DNA of 64,000 nt from JAKFEW01 sp036675505. GTDB lineage: Bacteria > Cyanobacteriota > Sericytochromatia > S15B-MN24 > JAQBPE01. The stretch is from positions 1 to 64,000 of the forward strand of contig JAKFEW010000090.1 in the NCBI GenBank assembly GCA_036675505.1, written 5' to 3'. Below are positions 25,951 to 34,896 of the stretch, in pieces. The notes beneath the pieces are model-generated. The model was not told the DNA's origin and did no database searches. It saw only the letters and a list, made by a program, of their open reading frames with translations. Each line of letters opens with the position of its first letter. The first letter of the stretch is position 1. The position numbers and the translations under genes are program-made.

Positions 25951-27363
25951 TCAGAGGCGGCGCGGCTCCAGCGCCACCAGCAACGAGTCGCGCACCTTGC
26001 GCCACAGCGCCTCCGGGTCCTCGAAGCCCACCTCCAGGGTGACGATCGGGATGCCCATGCCGAAGGCCGCGTGCTGGCCGAGGCTGCCCGGGGTCTCGTA
26101 GCCGATCTGCGGCATCAGGCGGTAGCCGTTGAGCCGCGCCATCGCGCGGGCGACCGGCTCGGCGGCCGCGCCGTCGAAGTTGTTGCAGGCCATGTGCGCG
26201 TGGAACGAGACGATCAGCTCCGGCCGCAATTCCTCGATCGTGCGCTGCAGCGCCTGGCTCTCGGGCTCCGAGAGCGGGCGCGGGCCTGCGAAGAAGCGGC
26301 CGCGCGCGGTGGGGCGCCAGTGGGTGGGGAAGTTGCGGTTGAGGTCGACGCCACCCAGGTTGGTGCGCATGCGGCGCGAGACGCCGTCCGGGTTGGCGTT
26401 GGGGATCGCGAGCAGCTGGTTGCGCGCGAGCAGGGCCGGCATGCGGGGCACCTCGCGCAGCAGGCGGTGGATCACGTCGGTGCCCTGGGCTTCGTCGCCG
26501 TGGATCGAGCCGATGAAGAGCACGCGGCGATCGCCCCGGCCGATCTGGGCCAGCCGGATGGACTGGCCGGTGCGCGAGCGGCCGATCTCCTGCCAGCTGG
26601 CGACGGGCGACGCGGGCTTCGCCACAGGGGGAGTCGATATCGTCGGTACGAGCGGCTTGGCGGCGGGCGGCACGAACGCCACCTGGGCGGGCGCACCATG
26701 AGTGGGCCCAGCCTGGATGGGTGTGGCCTGCCTGGGCGCGAAGGTCGTGGCCGAAGCGGAAGCAACAGCCGCCACAGGTGCTGCATGGGCCGGCCGCGCG
26801 GCCGCCATGAGCGGCGGCTCCACCGGGTGGAACGCGCGGGCCAGCTCGTCGCGGCCGTGGCGCTTCGCCAGGTCCTCGGCCGTGAAGCCCCAGCGGGTGC
26901 GCCGGCCGGGGTTGGCGCCGTAGGCGAGCAGCAGGCGGACCGGGTTGGCGTGGCCTTCCCAGGCGGCCCACTCGAGCGCCCCGTAATCGTGCTTCTCGCG
27001 GGCCTCCACGTTCGCGCCGCGCGCCAGCAGCGCTGCGACCACGGCCGTATGGCCCTGCTGCGCCGCCCAGATGAGCGACGTATAGCCGTTCTCATCGGTG
27101 GCCTCGAGATCGGCGCCGGCGGCGAGGAGCGCCAGCACGGCCTTCTTGTGGCCCAGCTGCGCGGCGGCCAGCAGGGCCGTGCGGCCATGCTGATCACGCG
27201 CCTCGAGCGCCACGCCCTGCGTGACGATCCGCTCGATCGCCGGGACGTCGTCGGCGCTCGCGGCACGCTGCAACTCGTCTTCGCCCTGGGCGACGGCGAC
27301 GTTGGCGGTGAGGACGACGCTGGCGGCGACGAGCAGCGAGAGGATCGGGCGTTTGGCGGACAT
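25951..27363 (-). CDS. Secreted ankyrin-repeat/M14 zinc carboxypeptidase fusion
   Basis: 470 residues from the ATG at 27363. Signal peptide (LLVAASVVLTANVAVA|Q), then about four to five ankyrin repeats (residues ~28-180: ARDQHGRTALLAAAQLGHKK, ATDENGYTSLIWAAQQGHT, AREKHDYGALEWAAWEGHA), an Ala/Pro linker, and an M14 domain. Zinc ligands and catalytic residues: H288-x-x-E291 (SIHGDEAQGT), NPDG, DLN342-R343-NFP, SFH388AH, and catalytic E444 in TLEVG. The M14 part is most like MpaA/gamma-D-Glu-amidases that cut peptidoglycan-derived peptides. The ankyrin repeats could bind a protein partner in the periplasm. Confidence 0.9.
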   Translation of the reverse strand: MSAKRPILSLLVAASVVLTANVAVAQGEDELQRAASADDVPAIERIVTQGVALEARDQHGRTALLAAAQLGHKKAVLALLAAGADLEATDENGYTSLIWAAQQGHTAVVAALLARGANVEAREKHDYGALEWAAWEGHANPVRLLLAYGANPGRRTRWGFTAEDLAKRHGRDELARAFHPVEPPLMAAARPAHAAPVAAVASASATTFAPRQATPIQAGPTHGAPAQVAFVPPAAKPLVPTISTPPVAKPASPVASWQEIGRSRTGQSIRLAQIGRGDRRVLFIGSIHGDEAQGTDVIHRLLREVPRMPALLARNQLLAIPNANPDGVSRRMRTNLGGVDLNRNFPTHWRPTARGRFFAGPRPLSEPESQALQRTIEELRPELIVSFHAHMACNNFDGAAAEPVARAMARLNGYRLMPQIGYETPGSLGQHAAFGMGIPIVTLEVGFEDPEALWRKVRDSLLVALEPRRL

Positions 27364-27505
27364 GGGGGAGCTCCGGGAGACCATCATACCGAGGTGTGGC
27401 GCGCACCACACCTTCACATAATGCCGGCTGCGTCGGTGCCTCGGCTATGACCGATGCACCAACCTCCCACCTCTTTTCATAATCCTTAATTACCCCGTGC
27501 AGGGC

Positions 27506-27530
27506 ACCACGCCGGCCGGCGTGGTATACC
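27506..27530 (+). promoter_or_regulatory. 20-bp palindrome overlapping a leaderless promoter
   Basis: ACCACGCCGG and CCGGCGTGGT form a perfect 20-bp palindrome (27506-27525). Its last base begins TATACC (27525-27530), which ends 6 nt before the ATG at 27537. A protein bound to the palindrome would block the promoter, so this is a candidate operator. Confidence 0.5.
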
Positions 27531-27536
27531 AGGCGC

Positions 27537-28169
27537 ATGCACGTATCAGGCCTGGCCCACGTCTACGTTCCGCCCACCGCGGCCGGCCCGCCGGCCAAGG
27601 TCGTGGTCGTCATGCACGGCCGCGGCGACTCGCCCGCGGGGTTCGCGTGGCTGAGCGAGGCGATCGATTTGCCTCACGTGGGCTACCTGCTGCTGCAGGC
27701 CCCCGACGAATACTTCGGCGGTTGGTCCTGGTACGACCTGCCGCCGGACCAGGGGCCCGGCATCTTGCGCAGCCGGGCGCTCGTCTTCGGCGTGCTCGAC
27801 GAGCTCGCCGAACAGGGGGTCGTGTCCACGGACGTCGTGCTCTTCGGCTTCTCGCAGGGCTGCCTGATGGCGGTGGACGTGGGGCTGCGGTACCCACGGC
27901 CGCTCGCGGGCGTGTGCGGCGCCAGCGGCTACGTGATGTGGCCGGAGCTCGCCGAGATCGAGGCGACGGCGCATGCGCGCGCGCTGCCTTGGCTTGTGAC
28001 GGCGGGGCACCAGGACGAGGTGATTCCGTTCGGGCTGACCGAGCAGGGAGTCGGGCACCTGGTCGCGGCCGGCATTCCGATCGATTTCCGGGGGTACGCG
28101 AAGGGGCATACGATCGACCCGCGCGCCGAGCTGCCGGCGATGCGGGATTGGCTCGCCGACAGGCTTTGA
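27537..28169 (+). CDS. Carboxylesterase/phospholipase family alpha/beta hydrolase
   Basis: 210 residues. The alpha/beta-hydrolase triad is visible: nucleophile Ser in GFSQG (~residue 106), Asp in AGHQDEVIP (~residue 161) and His in YAKGHTI (~residue 192), with HGRGDSPAG as the oxyanion-hole segment. Length and motifs match the YpfH/acyl-protein-thioesterase-like esterase family. Typical substrates are short-chain esters or lysophospholipids. No SD is visible, and the -10 box ends 6 nt before the ATG, suggesting a leaderless mRNA. Confidence 0.88.
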   Translation: MHVSGLAHVYVPPTAAGPPAKVVVVMHGRGDSPAGFAWLSEAIDLPHVGYLLLQAPDEYFGGWSWYDLPPDQGPGILRSRALVFGVLDELAEQGVVSTDVVLFGFSQGCLMAVDVGLRYPRPLAGVCGASGYVMWPELAEIEATAHARALPWLVTAGHQDEVIPFGLTEQGVGHLVAAGIPIDFRGYAKGHTIDPRAELPAMRDWLADRL

Positions 28170-28178
28170 CGCCCGGAG

Positions 28179-31100
28179 CTACATCATCCCGCCCCACAGC
28201 CCCGGGCGGAGCGCCGGCGGCGATACGGACTTCTGCGCCACCCGCGGCAGGCTGAAATCGATGTAGTTCCCCGCCAGCACCCGGCGCCGCTCCGCGTGGA
28301 CCAGGCACGCCGCGCGGGCCTCGTCGTCCAGCGGCGCGAGCGCGGCCTCCAGCACCTCACGGGCCCGCGCGGCCCGCGTGGCGGCCTCCGGGGCGTACGG
28401 CTCCGCGGCCGCCTGGCCGAAGAGCGCCTCGGCGAGCAGCAACGGCGTGCCAAGCCCCTCGGCGATCGCCGCCATCGACGCGAATTCCTCGGCGGCACCC
28501 GGGCCGTGCGCCGCCAGCGCCACCTCGCCGCGCAGGCCGCGCAGCTCGGCCTCGACGTGGCGCGCGCCCAGCTCCTCGGCGAGCGGCAAGGCCACCCCGC
28601 AGAGCGCCTCGGCCTCGGCCCACTCCTCGGCCAGGATCGCGACGCGCGCCTGGGAGCGCAGGGCGCGCAGGCGGGTGCCGCGGGCCTGGCCGGCCTCGGC
28701 GATCGCCAACGCCTTGTCGAGGTACTCCCGCGCCTCGGGGCCGTCGCCACCGCGCGCGAGCACCTCGCCCCAAAGCGCGCACAGGCGGCCCTGCGGTTCC
28801 AGGTTGCCGGTCTCGACCATCGCCGCCTGCAGGCGCTCCGACGCCGCCATCGCGGCCTCGAAGCGGCCCATGTACGCGAGCGCGTCGCCCTGCAGCTGCA
28901 GCATGCGCGTCTCCATGAGCGCGTGCCGCACCTCGGCGGCCTGGTCGAAGGCCACGCTCATGAGCGCCTGCGCCTCGCCGAAGCGGCCCTGCCAGACGTC
29001 CGCGACGGCCTCGGTCATGAGGCCGATGCCCATCTGGAACGTGCTGCCCAGGCGCACGGCTTCCTCGGTGCCTGTGCGGGCGCCCTCGGCGGCGCGCGCG
29101 AACTCGCCGAGTTCGAGGTCCGCGAGCGCGAGCTGGATCGTGACGGCGCACGCCTCGAGCTGGTCACCCACCTCCTGGCAGAGCATCTCCGCCTGGCCGA
29201 AGGCGGTGCGCGCGGCGATCGCGTCGCCGAGCGCCAGGTGGGCCTGGCCGAGCATCGTATGGGCGCGGATCTGCCCGCGCTTGTCGCCGAGCTCGGTCAG
29301 CAGGTCGATCGACTCGTTGAGCGCGTCCACGCCGGCCTCGAGGCCGTCCGGCAGCAGCGCCACTTGCATGTAGCCGAGGTCCGCCAGCGCCTCGCCGACC
29401 AGCGGCTGGTCGAAGGCCTGGCGCGCCAGCTCGAGGCTGTCGTGCATGCGGTTCAGCGCCTCGCCCGTGCGGCCGAGGTACACCAGCGTGCGGCCCGCCA
29501 CCAGGGCCGCGCGCGCGGCGCCGCCCTGGTCCTCGGCGTCGAGGCAGACGCGCTGGGCGCGGTCGGCGGTGCCGAGCGCCTGTTCGAGCTGGTCGAGGCC
29601 CTGGTAGGCGGCCGCGAGCGCGGTGAGCACGCGGCCGAGCAGGAAGCGATCGCCCAGCGCCTCGGCCAGCGGCACGGCGCGCTCGTACGCCTCGCGCGCC
29701 GCCTCGCCGTGGCCGGCCATGCGGTGCACGTCGCCCAGCGCGCGCAGGAAGCCCACCGCCATGTGCGGCCCCGCGTTCACGTCCGCCGCCAGCGCCAGCC
29801 CGGCTTCCAAATAGCGCTGGGCCTCGCTGTTGGCGAAGAGGCCGGCGAAGCGGATGCCCGCCTCCAGGGCGTAGGCGATCGTCTTCGCGGGCTCGTCGCC
29901 GCGCACGTAGTGGTCGGCGATCGCCGTGAGCTCCTCGAGCTGCAGGTCCTGGACCGACAGGCCGCCCGCCCGCCGCTCCAACACCGCGGCCACGCGGGCG
30001 TGCAGGCGCGCGCGGTCGAGCTCGCCGATTTGCACGTACATCAGGTCTTGCAGCTGGTCCTGCTCGAAGGCGTAGGCGCCGTCCTCGCCGGGCACCAGGA
30101 TCTGCCCGGCGAGCAGCGGGTCGAGCGCCTCGAGGAAGGCCGCCTCGGGCAGCTCGGCGACCTCGCGCAGCAGATCGAGCGAGATGTCGTAGCCCACCAC
30201 GGCGGCGGCCCGCGCCACGGCCTGGGCGCCCGTGGGCAGGTCGGAGATCTTGCGCAGCAGCAGGCCGCGCAGGCCGTCCGGCAGCCGCTCGGCCGTGAGC
30301 TCGGCCGTGAGGCTCCAGCGCCCGGCCGCCTTCACGAGCAGGCCGCTCTTCACCAGGTGCTCGAGCAACATCTCGACATGGCGAGGGTTCCCGCCCGACA
30401 GCTCGCTGAGCCGGGCGAGCAGCGTGGGCTCGACCTCGGGCGTGCCGAGCATCGACACCACCATCCGCTTGAGCCCCCCCTCGCCGAGCGGTGCGAGCGG
30501 CAGGCGCGTGGCGCGCTCCTGCCAGGTCGGGGCGGCGCCGTCGGCGGGCCGCGTCGTGAGCAGGAAGAGCACGGGCGCCTCGCGCAGGCTGCGCAGCAGG
30601 TGCTCGAGCACCTCCACCGAGAGCGGGTCGGCCCACTGCACGTCCTCCACCACCACGACCGTGCCGCGCCGCGCGGCCAGCGCACCCACGATTTCGGTGA
30701 TGGCGGCTTGCAGGCGCAGCTTCTCGTTGCCGGCGTCGAGGTCCGGCGCCGGCGGCACCGCGAGCTCCGGCAGCAGCTTCACGAGCACGCGGCCGAGTCG
30801 CTCGAGGTGCTCCGGCACGAGCTCGCGCAGGGCCGGCAGCAGCCCGCGCAGCAGCGCCAGGATCGGGCCGTAAGGGCTGCGCGCGAACTCGTGGTTGGCG
30901 CCTTCGGCATAGGGCAGGTTCTCGAGCCGGGCGTTGAAGCTGAATTCCTTGATGAGCCGGCTCTTGCCGATGCCGGCCGGGCCGCTGACCAGCAGGGCGC
31001 CGCCCTTCTTGCCCGAGGTGATGCGCGCGAGCTGCACGAAGAGCTTCGCCATCTCCTGCGCGCGGCCCATCAGCGGCGAGGTCAGCAGGCTGCCGCCGAG

Positions 31101-31979
31101 GCCGGGCGTCACCTCGAAGCCGAGGTCCTCCAGCACCGCGTCCGCGGACTGGTAGCGGTCGATCGGCTCCTTGGCCAGCAGCTTCATCACGACGCGCTCG
31201 TGGCGCGGATCGATGCCGGGCGCGTGGGCGGACGGCGGCGCGGGCGGCTCGGCGACGTGGGCGCGCAGCATGTCGCCGGGGCGATCGGTCACGAACGGCC
31301 AGCGCCCGGTCAACATCTCGTAGCCGAGCACGCCGAGCGAATACAGGTCGGTCCGCTGGTCGATCAGGCCGCGCTTGATCATCTCGGGGGCGAGGTAAGC
31401 CAGCGTGCCCTTGATCGGGCCGCCGCTCTCGCCGGCGTAGGCCATCAGGCCGTAGTCCATCAGCTTTACGACGCCGTCCGAGCGCACGCGCACGTTGGCA
31501 GGCTTGAGGTCGCAGTGCACGAAGCCGCGCGAGTGGATGTAGCCGAGCGCCAGCAAGATCTGGGAGAACAGGCGATCGAAGGTATCGCCGGCGACCGGGC
31601 CGAGCTCGTCGAGGCCGCGGCCGGGCACCACCTCCATCGTGAGGTAGGGGGCGTCGTCGACCAGCAGGCCGTAGTCGAGCACCTCGCAGCAGTTCTGGTG
31701 GCGCAGCTGGGTCATCAGGCGGAATTCCTGGATGAACTCCAGCTGGGACTTCTCCGCGTGCTGGGCGCGGTCCACGTTCGGCTGCGACCGCTCGGCGCTC
31801 GGCTGCGAGCTGGACTGGCCGCTGTGCGAGCGCGCGGGGCCGCCCAGGCGGCGCGAGATGACCTTGAGTGCGACTTCATGGCTGGTGGTCGTGTCCTCGA
31901 CCAGCCAGACCTGTCCCATCGCGCCCTCGCCCAGCAGCCGTACCACCCGGTACCGGTTCGCCAGGACCTCGCCTACCAT
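28179..31979 (-). CDS. Ser/Thr protein kinase with AAA-type ATPase and TPR regions (PknK-like)
   Basis: 1266 residues. Kinase domain: Gly loop LLGEGAMGQVW, VALKV with Lys 39, catalytic loop H155-C-D157-LKPAN, D175-Y-G177, GTLAYLAPEM. A Ser/Gln-rich insert (residues ~50-80) separates the ATP lysine from the alpha-C helix. It is followed by an ATPase region with Walker A SGPAGIGKS (332-340) and Walker B VVVVEDVQWAD (441-451), then ~700 residues of helical TPR-like repeats. This is the architecture of PknK/predicted-ATPase regulators that integrate signals. Start ATG 31979 follows GGAG; upstream in-frame codons lack coding character. A GGGTATATCC box lies ~75 nt upstream. Confidence 0.92.
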   Translation of the reverse strand: MVGEVLANRYRVVRLLGEGAMGQVWLVEDTTTSHEVALKVISRRLGGPARSHSGQSSSQPSAERSQPNVDRAQHAEKSQLEFIQEFRLMTQLRHQNCCEVLDYGLLVDDAPYLTMEVVPGRGLDELGPVAGDTFDRLFSQILLALGYIHSRGFVHCDLKPANVRVRSDGVVKLMDYGLMAYAGESGGPIKGTLAYLAPEMIKRGLIDQRTDLYSLGVLGYEMLTGRWPFVTDRPGDMLRAHVAEPPAPPSAHAPGIDPRHERVVMKLLAKEPIDRYQSADAVLEDLGFEVTPGLGGSLLTSPLMGRAQEMAKLFVQLARITSGKKGGALLVSGPAGIGKSRLIKEFSFNARLENLPYAEGANHEFARSPYGPILALLRGLLPALRELVPEHLERLGRVLVKLLPELAVPPAPDLDAGNEKLRLQAAITEIVGALAARRGTVVVVEDVQWADPLSVEVLEHLLRSLREAPVLFLLTTRPADGAAPTWQERATRLPLAPLGEGGLKRMVVSMLGTPEVEPTLLARLSELSGGNPRHVEMLLEHLVKSGLLVKAAGRWSLTAELTAERLPDGLRGLLLRKISDLPTGAQAVARAAAVVGYDISLDLLREVAELPEAAFLEALDPLLAGQILVPGEDGAYAFEQDQLQDLMYVQIGELDRARLHARVAAVLERRAGGLSVQDLQLEELTAIADHYVRGDEPAKTIAYALEAGIRFAGLFANSEAQRYLEAGLALAADVNAGPHMAVGFLRALGDVHRMAGHGEAAREAYERAVPLAEALGDRFLLGRVLTALAAAYQGLDQLEQALGTADRAQRVCLDAEDQGGAARAALVAGRTLVYLGRTGEALNRMHDSLELARQAFDQPLVGEALADLGYMQVALLPDGLEAGVDALNESIDLLTELGDKRGQIRAHTMLGQAHLALGDAIAARTAFGQAEMLCQEVGDQLEACAVTIQLALADLELGEFARAAEGARTGTEEAVRLGSTFQMGIGLMTEAVADVWQGRFGEAQALMSVAFDQAAEVRHALMETRMLQLQGDALAYMGRFEAAMAASERLQAAMVETGNLEPQGRLCALWGEVLARGGDGPEAREYLDKALAIAEAGQARGTRLRALRSQARVAILAEEWAEAEALCGVALPLAEELGARHVEAELRGLRGEVALAAHGPGAAEEFASMAAIAEGLGTPLLLAEALFGQAAAEPYAPEAATRAARAREVLEAALAPLDDEARAACLVHAERRRVLAGNYIDFSLPRVAQKSVSPPALRPGLWGGMM

Positions 31980-32185
31980 CGATTCGCTCCGGAGCGCCGC
32001 ATCGTGCCCAACCGTTCCATCGGCCCCGCCCGACCGGACGTCCGCAACGCGGATATACCCGGTGAACGGGCGTCGTTTCTCGTGCGCGGCGCCGTTTCTA
32101 TGGCGATGCGCGTGGGTACATTGCGACGGTCGCTCGCCGGGAGGCATGGAGCGGCTGTTTAGACCGACCATCCGGAGGATCGACG

Positions 32186-32608
32186 ATGTTCAACCCCGCC
32201 GACGTTTTGAATTCGCCCGCGTTCAAGAACTGCCTGAATGTGGCCCAGGAGTATGTGATCGACAAGCAGAAGGCCGGCAGCCTGATCGCGAACGCGACGA
32301 CCAAGATCGACAAGATGGAGAACAGCCGCGGGCCGATCGGCGACGCGGTCAAGGCCGGCCGCATCGGCGTGCGGATGATCCAGGCGTACATCGATGGTGG
32401 CTACCGCAAGGTGCCGGTCAAGAGCCTGGTCTCGATCGCCGGCGCGATGCTGTACTTCATCCAGGAGAACGACCTGATCGACGACGACACCCCGTTCATC
32501 GGCTACATGGACGACGCGGCCGTGATCATGCTCGCGCTCAAGATGGTGCAAAGCGATCTGGACGACTTCGTGGCCTGGGAAAAGGCGGATAAGGCCCCGA
32601 CGGTCTAG
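32186..32608 (+). CDS. DUF1232 (YkvA-like) protein
   Basis: 140 residues with a core typical of DUF1232: AMLYFIQENDLIDDDTPFIGYMDDAAVI. In other members this segment reads YxxxPxDLIPDxxPxxGYxDD and is predicted to be membrane-associated; here the Pro before D/LI is replaced by Asn. Function unknown. The ATG at 32186 has CCGGAGG 6-7 nt upstream. A TACATT box (GGGTACATTGCG) lies in the region shared with the divergent kinase gene. Confidence 0.8.
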   Translation: MFNPADVLNSPAFKNCLNVAQEYVIDKQKAGSLIANATTKIDKMENSRGPIGDAVKAGRIGVRMIQAYIDGGYRKVPVKSLVSIAGAMLYFIQENDLIDDDTPFIGYMDDAAVIMLALKMVQSDLDDFVAWEKADKAPTV

Positions 32609-32659
32609 TCGCCAACCGGTCGGGGGGCGGGGTGAGTGGCTCTCCCCCCGGCTGGCGGG

Positions 32660-32671
32660 TATAGTCCGCGC
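32660..32671 (+). promoter_or_regulatory. -10 box TATAGT placed 6 nt before the start codon
   Basis: GCGGGTATAGTCC precedes the ATG at 32672, with TATAGT ending at 32665. With normal -10 to +1 spacing transcription would begin at or within a base of the A of the ATG, and no SD is present. Confidence 0.5.
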
Positions 32672-34348
32672 ATGCTCCAGAAGTGGTTGGACCAGCTCCG
32701 ACGCAAATCCGGCGGCGGCACCGCGCCGCTCGACCCGCGCGCCGCGGCCGCCCGCGCCGCCAAGAAGCTCGTCACGATCGAGCGGCCGCTGGCCGTGGCG
32801 ATCGCCTCCGCCGATCCGCTCGTGCGCCATGGCGCGCAGGACGTGCTGGAGAGCCTCGCGACCACCGTCCACGTCTCGCGCCTCGAAGACGCCGAGGCCC
32901 TGGGCGCCGAGCTGCAGCTGCGTGAGCTCGACCTGGTGATCCTCGATCTGCGCCTCGGCGCGGGCGCGCCCGGCCAGGACGCGCCCTGGGCCAGGCTCGA
33001 TCGGGCCCGCCCGCGCGTGCCCGTGATCGCGCTCGGCACGCCCGAGACGCCGGATGCCGAGCGGCGCGCCGCCAAGGATGCCGAGGCCGTGGCCTTGCTC
33101 GACCTCACGCTGGCGAACTTCGGCGAGAAGCTCGCCAAGGTCGCGGCCGCCGCCCTCACCGCGCATGAAGCCCGCCGGACCAGGGCGGCGCAGGCCCTGG
33201 AAGCTGCGCTCGAGCGCGCCGGCACCCACCCGGCCACCGGCGCGCGCATGCTGGTCGACGTGCACCGCAGCGGCGACCTCGGCGGCGCGGCGCGCGTGCG
33301 GCTGCGCGAGGCGCTGCTCGAGCTCGCCGCCAAGCTGCCCGAGACCAAGCCGGAGCGCGCCGACACCCTGGCCGTGCTGGCCGCCGACGCCTTCGATCGC
33401 CATGACGAGGTTGGCCTGATCTACCACGCGACGCTGCTCGCCGAGGCGGACCCCGCGCGGGCCGCCGAAGCCGAGACCTGGCTCGCGCGGCGCGACGAGC
33501 TGGTGACGGAGCTCTACGCCGCCGTGGACCGGCGGCTCGAGCACATCATGGTCCTGCGGCGCATCGGCCGCTTCCGCCAGGTGCTCAAAGAGTGCGACGC
33601 CGTCCAGAATATGCTCGCGAACGTGTTGCCGGCCCACCACCTCGAGGCCGAGGCGCTGCGCAACGAGGGCGACCTGGCCGACGCGATCGGCGTCTACGAC
33701 CGCATCGCGGACCTGTCGCTCCAGAACGGCGAGGTGGACCGCGCCCGCCAGGCGCTAGCGGTGATCGAGACGCTCGATATGGGCGGCGGCGAGGCGAACA
33801 AGCTCGCCGAGCGGCGCGAGACGATCGCCCGCATCGAGGACTCGCTCGCGGACCCTTCCGCGTTGCCGCGCTATCCTTGCCTGCGCGTGTGCAACCGCGT
33901 GATGTGCCAGGAGGCCGCCGAGATGAGCCGCGGGTTCTTCGTGGTCGATCCGGGCGGCGAGTGCGACATCTGCGATCTGGGCGTCCTCGGTCGCATCGAC
34001 GCCCTCGCGGGCCGCACCATCGCGGTCGTCGGCGGGCGGCTAGGCCGCTTCTACGTCGACGCCCTGCGCGAGCTCGGCGCCGCGCGCGTGCTGCACCACG
34101 ACGGCATCACCGAGCCGCAGAAGGTGCCGGCGATGGTGGCCGCGGCCGACGCCGTGGTGCTCGTGACCGGCGCCGCGACCCATTGGGGCATCCTCAAAGC
34201 CGAGCGCGAGCTCGCCCGCGCTCCCAGGCCCTCGGTGCGCGTGCACTTCTACGGCGTGCGCCAGGTGGCCCGGGCCGTCGCGCTCGACCTCGCGCCGCGC
34301 CTGGCGGACCTGGAAGGCACAGGCCCGCTGGCGGGCGGCGTTCGCTGA
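32672..34348 (+). CDS. Receiver-like/TPR/Cys-cluster/DUF2325 multidomain protein
   Basis: 558 residues. Residues ~35-165 look like a response-regulator receiver (LAVAIASADPLVRHGAQDVLE; DLVILDLRL with a putative phospho-acceptor Asp). A helical TPR-like stretch follows (~170-385). Then come five Cys in a compact group, C403-x3-C407-x4-C412 and C431-x2-C434, suited to a metal or Fe-S site, and a Rossmann-like DUF2325 domain (TIAVVGGRLGRFYVDALRELGA, VLHHDGI, DAVVLVTG). The first receiver-like domain lacks some acidic residues, so phosphorylation is uncertain. Function unknown. There is no SD; a -10 box lies 6 nt before the start. Confidence 0.8.
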   Translation: MLQKWLDQLRRKSGGGTAPLDPRAAAARAAKKLVTIERPLAVAIASADPLVRHGAQDVLESLATTVHVSRLEDAEALGAELQLRELDLVILDLRLGAGAPGQDAPWARLDRARPRVPVIALGTPETPDAERRAAKDAEAVALLDLTLANFGEKLAKVAAAALTAHEARRTRAAQALEAALERAGTHPATGARMLVDVHRSGDLGGAARVRLREALLELAAKLPETKPERADTLAVLAADAFDRHDEVGLIYHATLLAEADPARAAEAETWLARRDELVTELYAAVDRRLEHIMVLRRIGRFRQVLKECDAVQNMLANVLPAHHLEAEALRNEGDLADAIGVYDRIADLSLQNGEVDRARQALAVIETLDMGGGEANKLAERRETIARIEDSLADPSALPRYPCLRVCNRVMCQEAAEMSRGFFVVDPGGECDICDLGVLGRIDALAGRTIAVVGGRLGRFYVDALRELGAARVLHHDGITEPQKVPAMVAAADAVVLVTGAATHWGILKAERELARAPRPSVRVHFYGVRQVARAVALDLAPRLADLEGTGPLAGGVR

Positions 34349-34379
34349 TCGCCTGCCGCGTTCCGGGAGCTATTGGCCG

Positions 34380-34823
34380 CTAGTAGCCGTCGAATTCCTT
34401 CTTGAGCTCCTCGAGGTCCAGCTTCTCGTCGCCGCTGTCGAACTCCCGCTTGAGTTCGTCGAGGTCCTCGTTCCCGCCGCCCTGGGTCTGCAGGATGCCG
34501 GCCTCGAGCTGGCGCAGCGCCGCGCCGAACGCGGGATCCGAGGCCTTGTCGGCGTTGGCCTCGCGCAGGTAGCCGACGAGCGCGAGCAGATCCTCGGTCT
34601 TCACAGGCTGCTTGTTCTTCATCGCCAGGGCCAGCTTGAGCAGCTTCTGCATCATCGCCGCACGGCCCGGCGTGTTGGGCGCCGCCTGGAGCTGGCGCTT
34701 GAGCGCCTCCATCTGGGCGGCGCTGAGCTTGGGTGCGCCCGCGGCCTCGGACGGGCTGCCGCTCGCCAACGCCGGTGTGGCGGCGAACAGGGTGCACGCG
34801 AGGATGGCGGCGAACAGGCGCAT
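34380..34823 (-). CDS. Small secreted protein, unknown
   Basis: 147 residues with a signal peptide (MRLFAAILACTLFAATPALA|S). The mature protein is helical (SAAQMEALKRQLQAAP, AAMMQKLLKLALAMKNKQ) and ends in two similar acidic segments, DLDELKREFDSG and DLEELKKEFDGY. GGAGG lies 7 nt upstream of the ATG and a GGGTATGAGG box a little further. No family recognised. It converges on the DUF2325 gene. Confidence 0.7.
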   Translation of the reverse strand: MRLFAAILACTLFAATPALASGSPSEAAGAPKLSAAQMEALKRQLQAAPNTPGRAAMMQKLLKLALAMKNKQPVKTEDLLALVGYLREANADKASDPAFGAALRQLEAGILQTQGGGNEDLDELKREFDSGDEKLDLEELKKEFDGY

Positions 34824-34896
34824 GGGGAGACCTCCGGGCAGGGACGACTCTCCCCTCATACCCGGGATCGGGCGTGCGCAAGGGCCCACCGGGCGG

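Noticed and set aside
27457..27500. TTTTCATA-N2-CTTAATTA as another 11-bp phased site
   Set aside because: The TTCA to TTAA distance is 10 bp, not 11, and no third half-site is seen. The same holds for TTAG/TTAA at 53393/53403.
28179..31979. Pseudokinase because the catalytic loop is HCD
   Set aside because: The catalytic Asp, ATP lysine and metal-binding Asp (DYG) are present. HCD instead of HRD occurs in active bacterial kinases.
28296..32162. A very long open frame on the + strand opposite the kinase/ATPase/TPR gene
   Set aside because: The minus-strand frame carries all kinase and Walker motifs with G/C third positions; the antisense frame is the usual GC-rich mirror and has His/Arg-rich, motif-free sequence.
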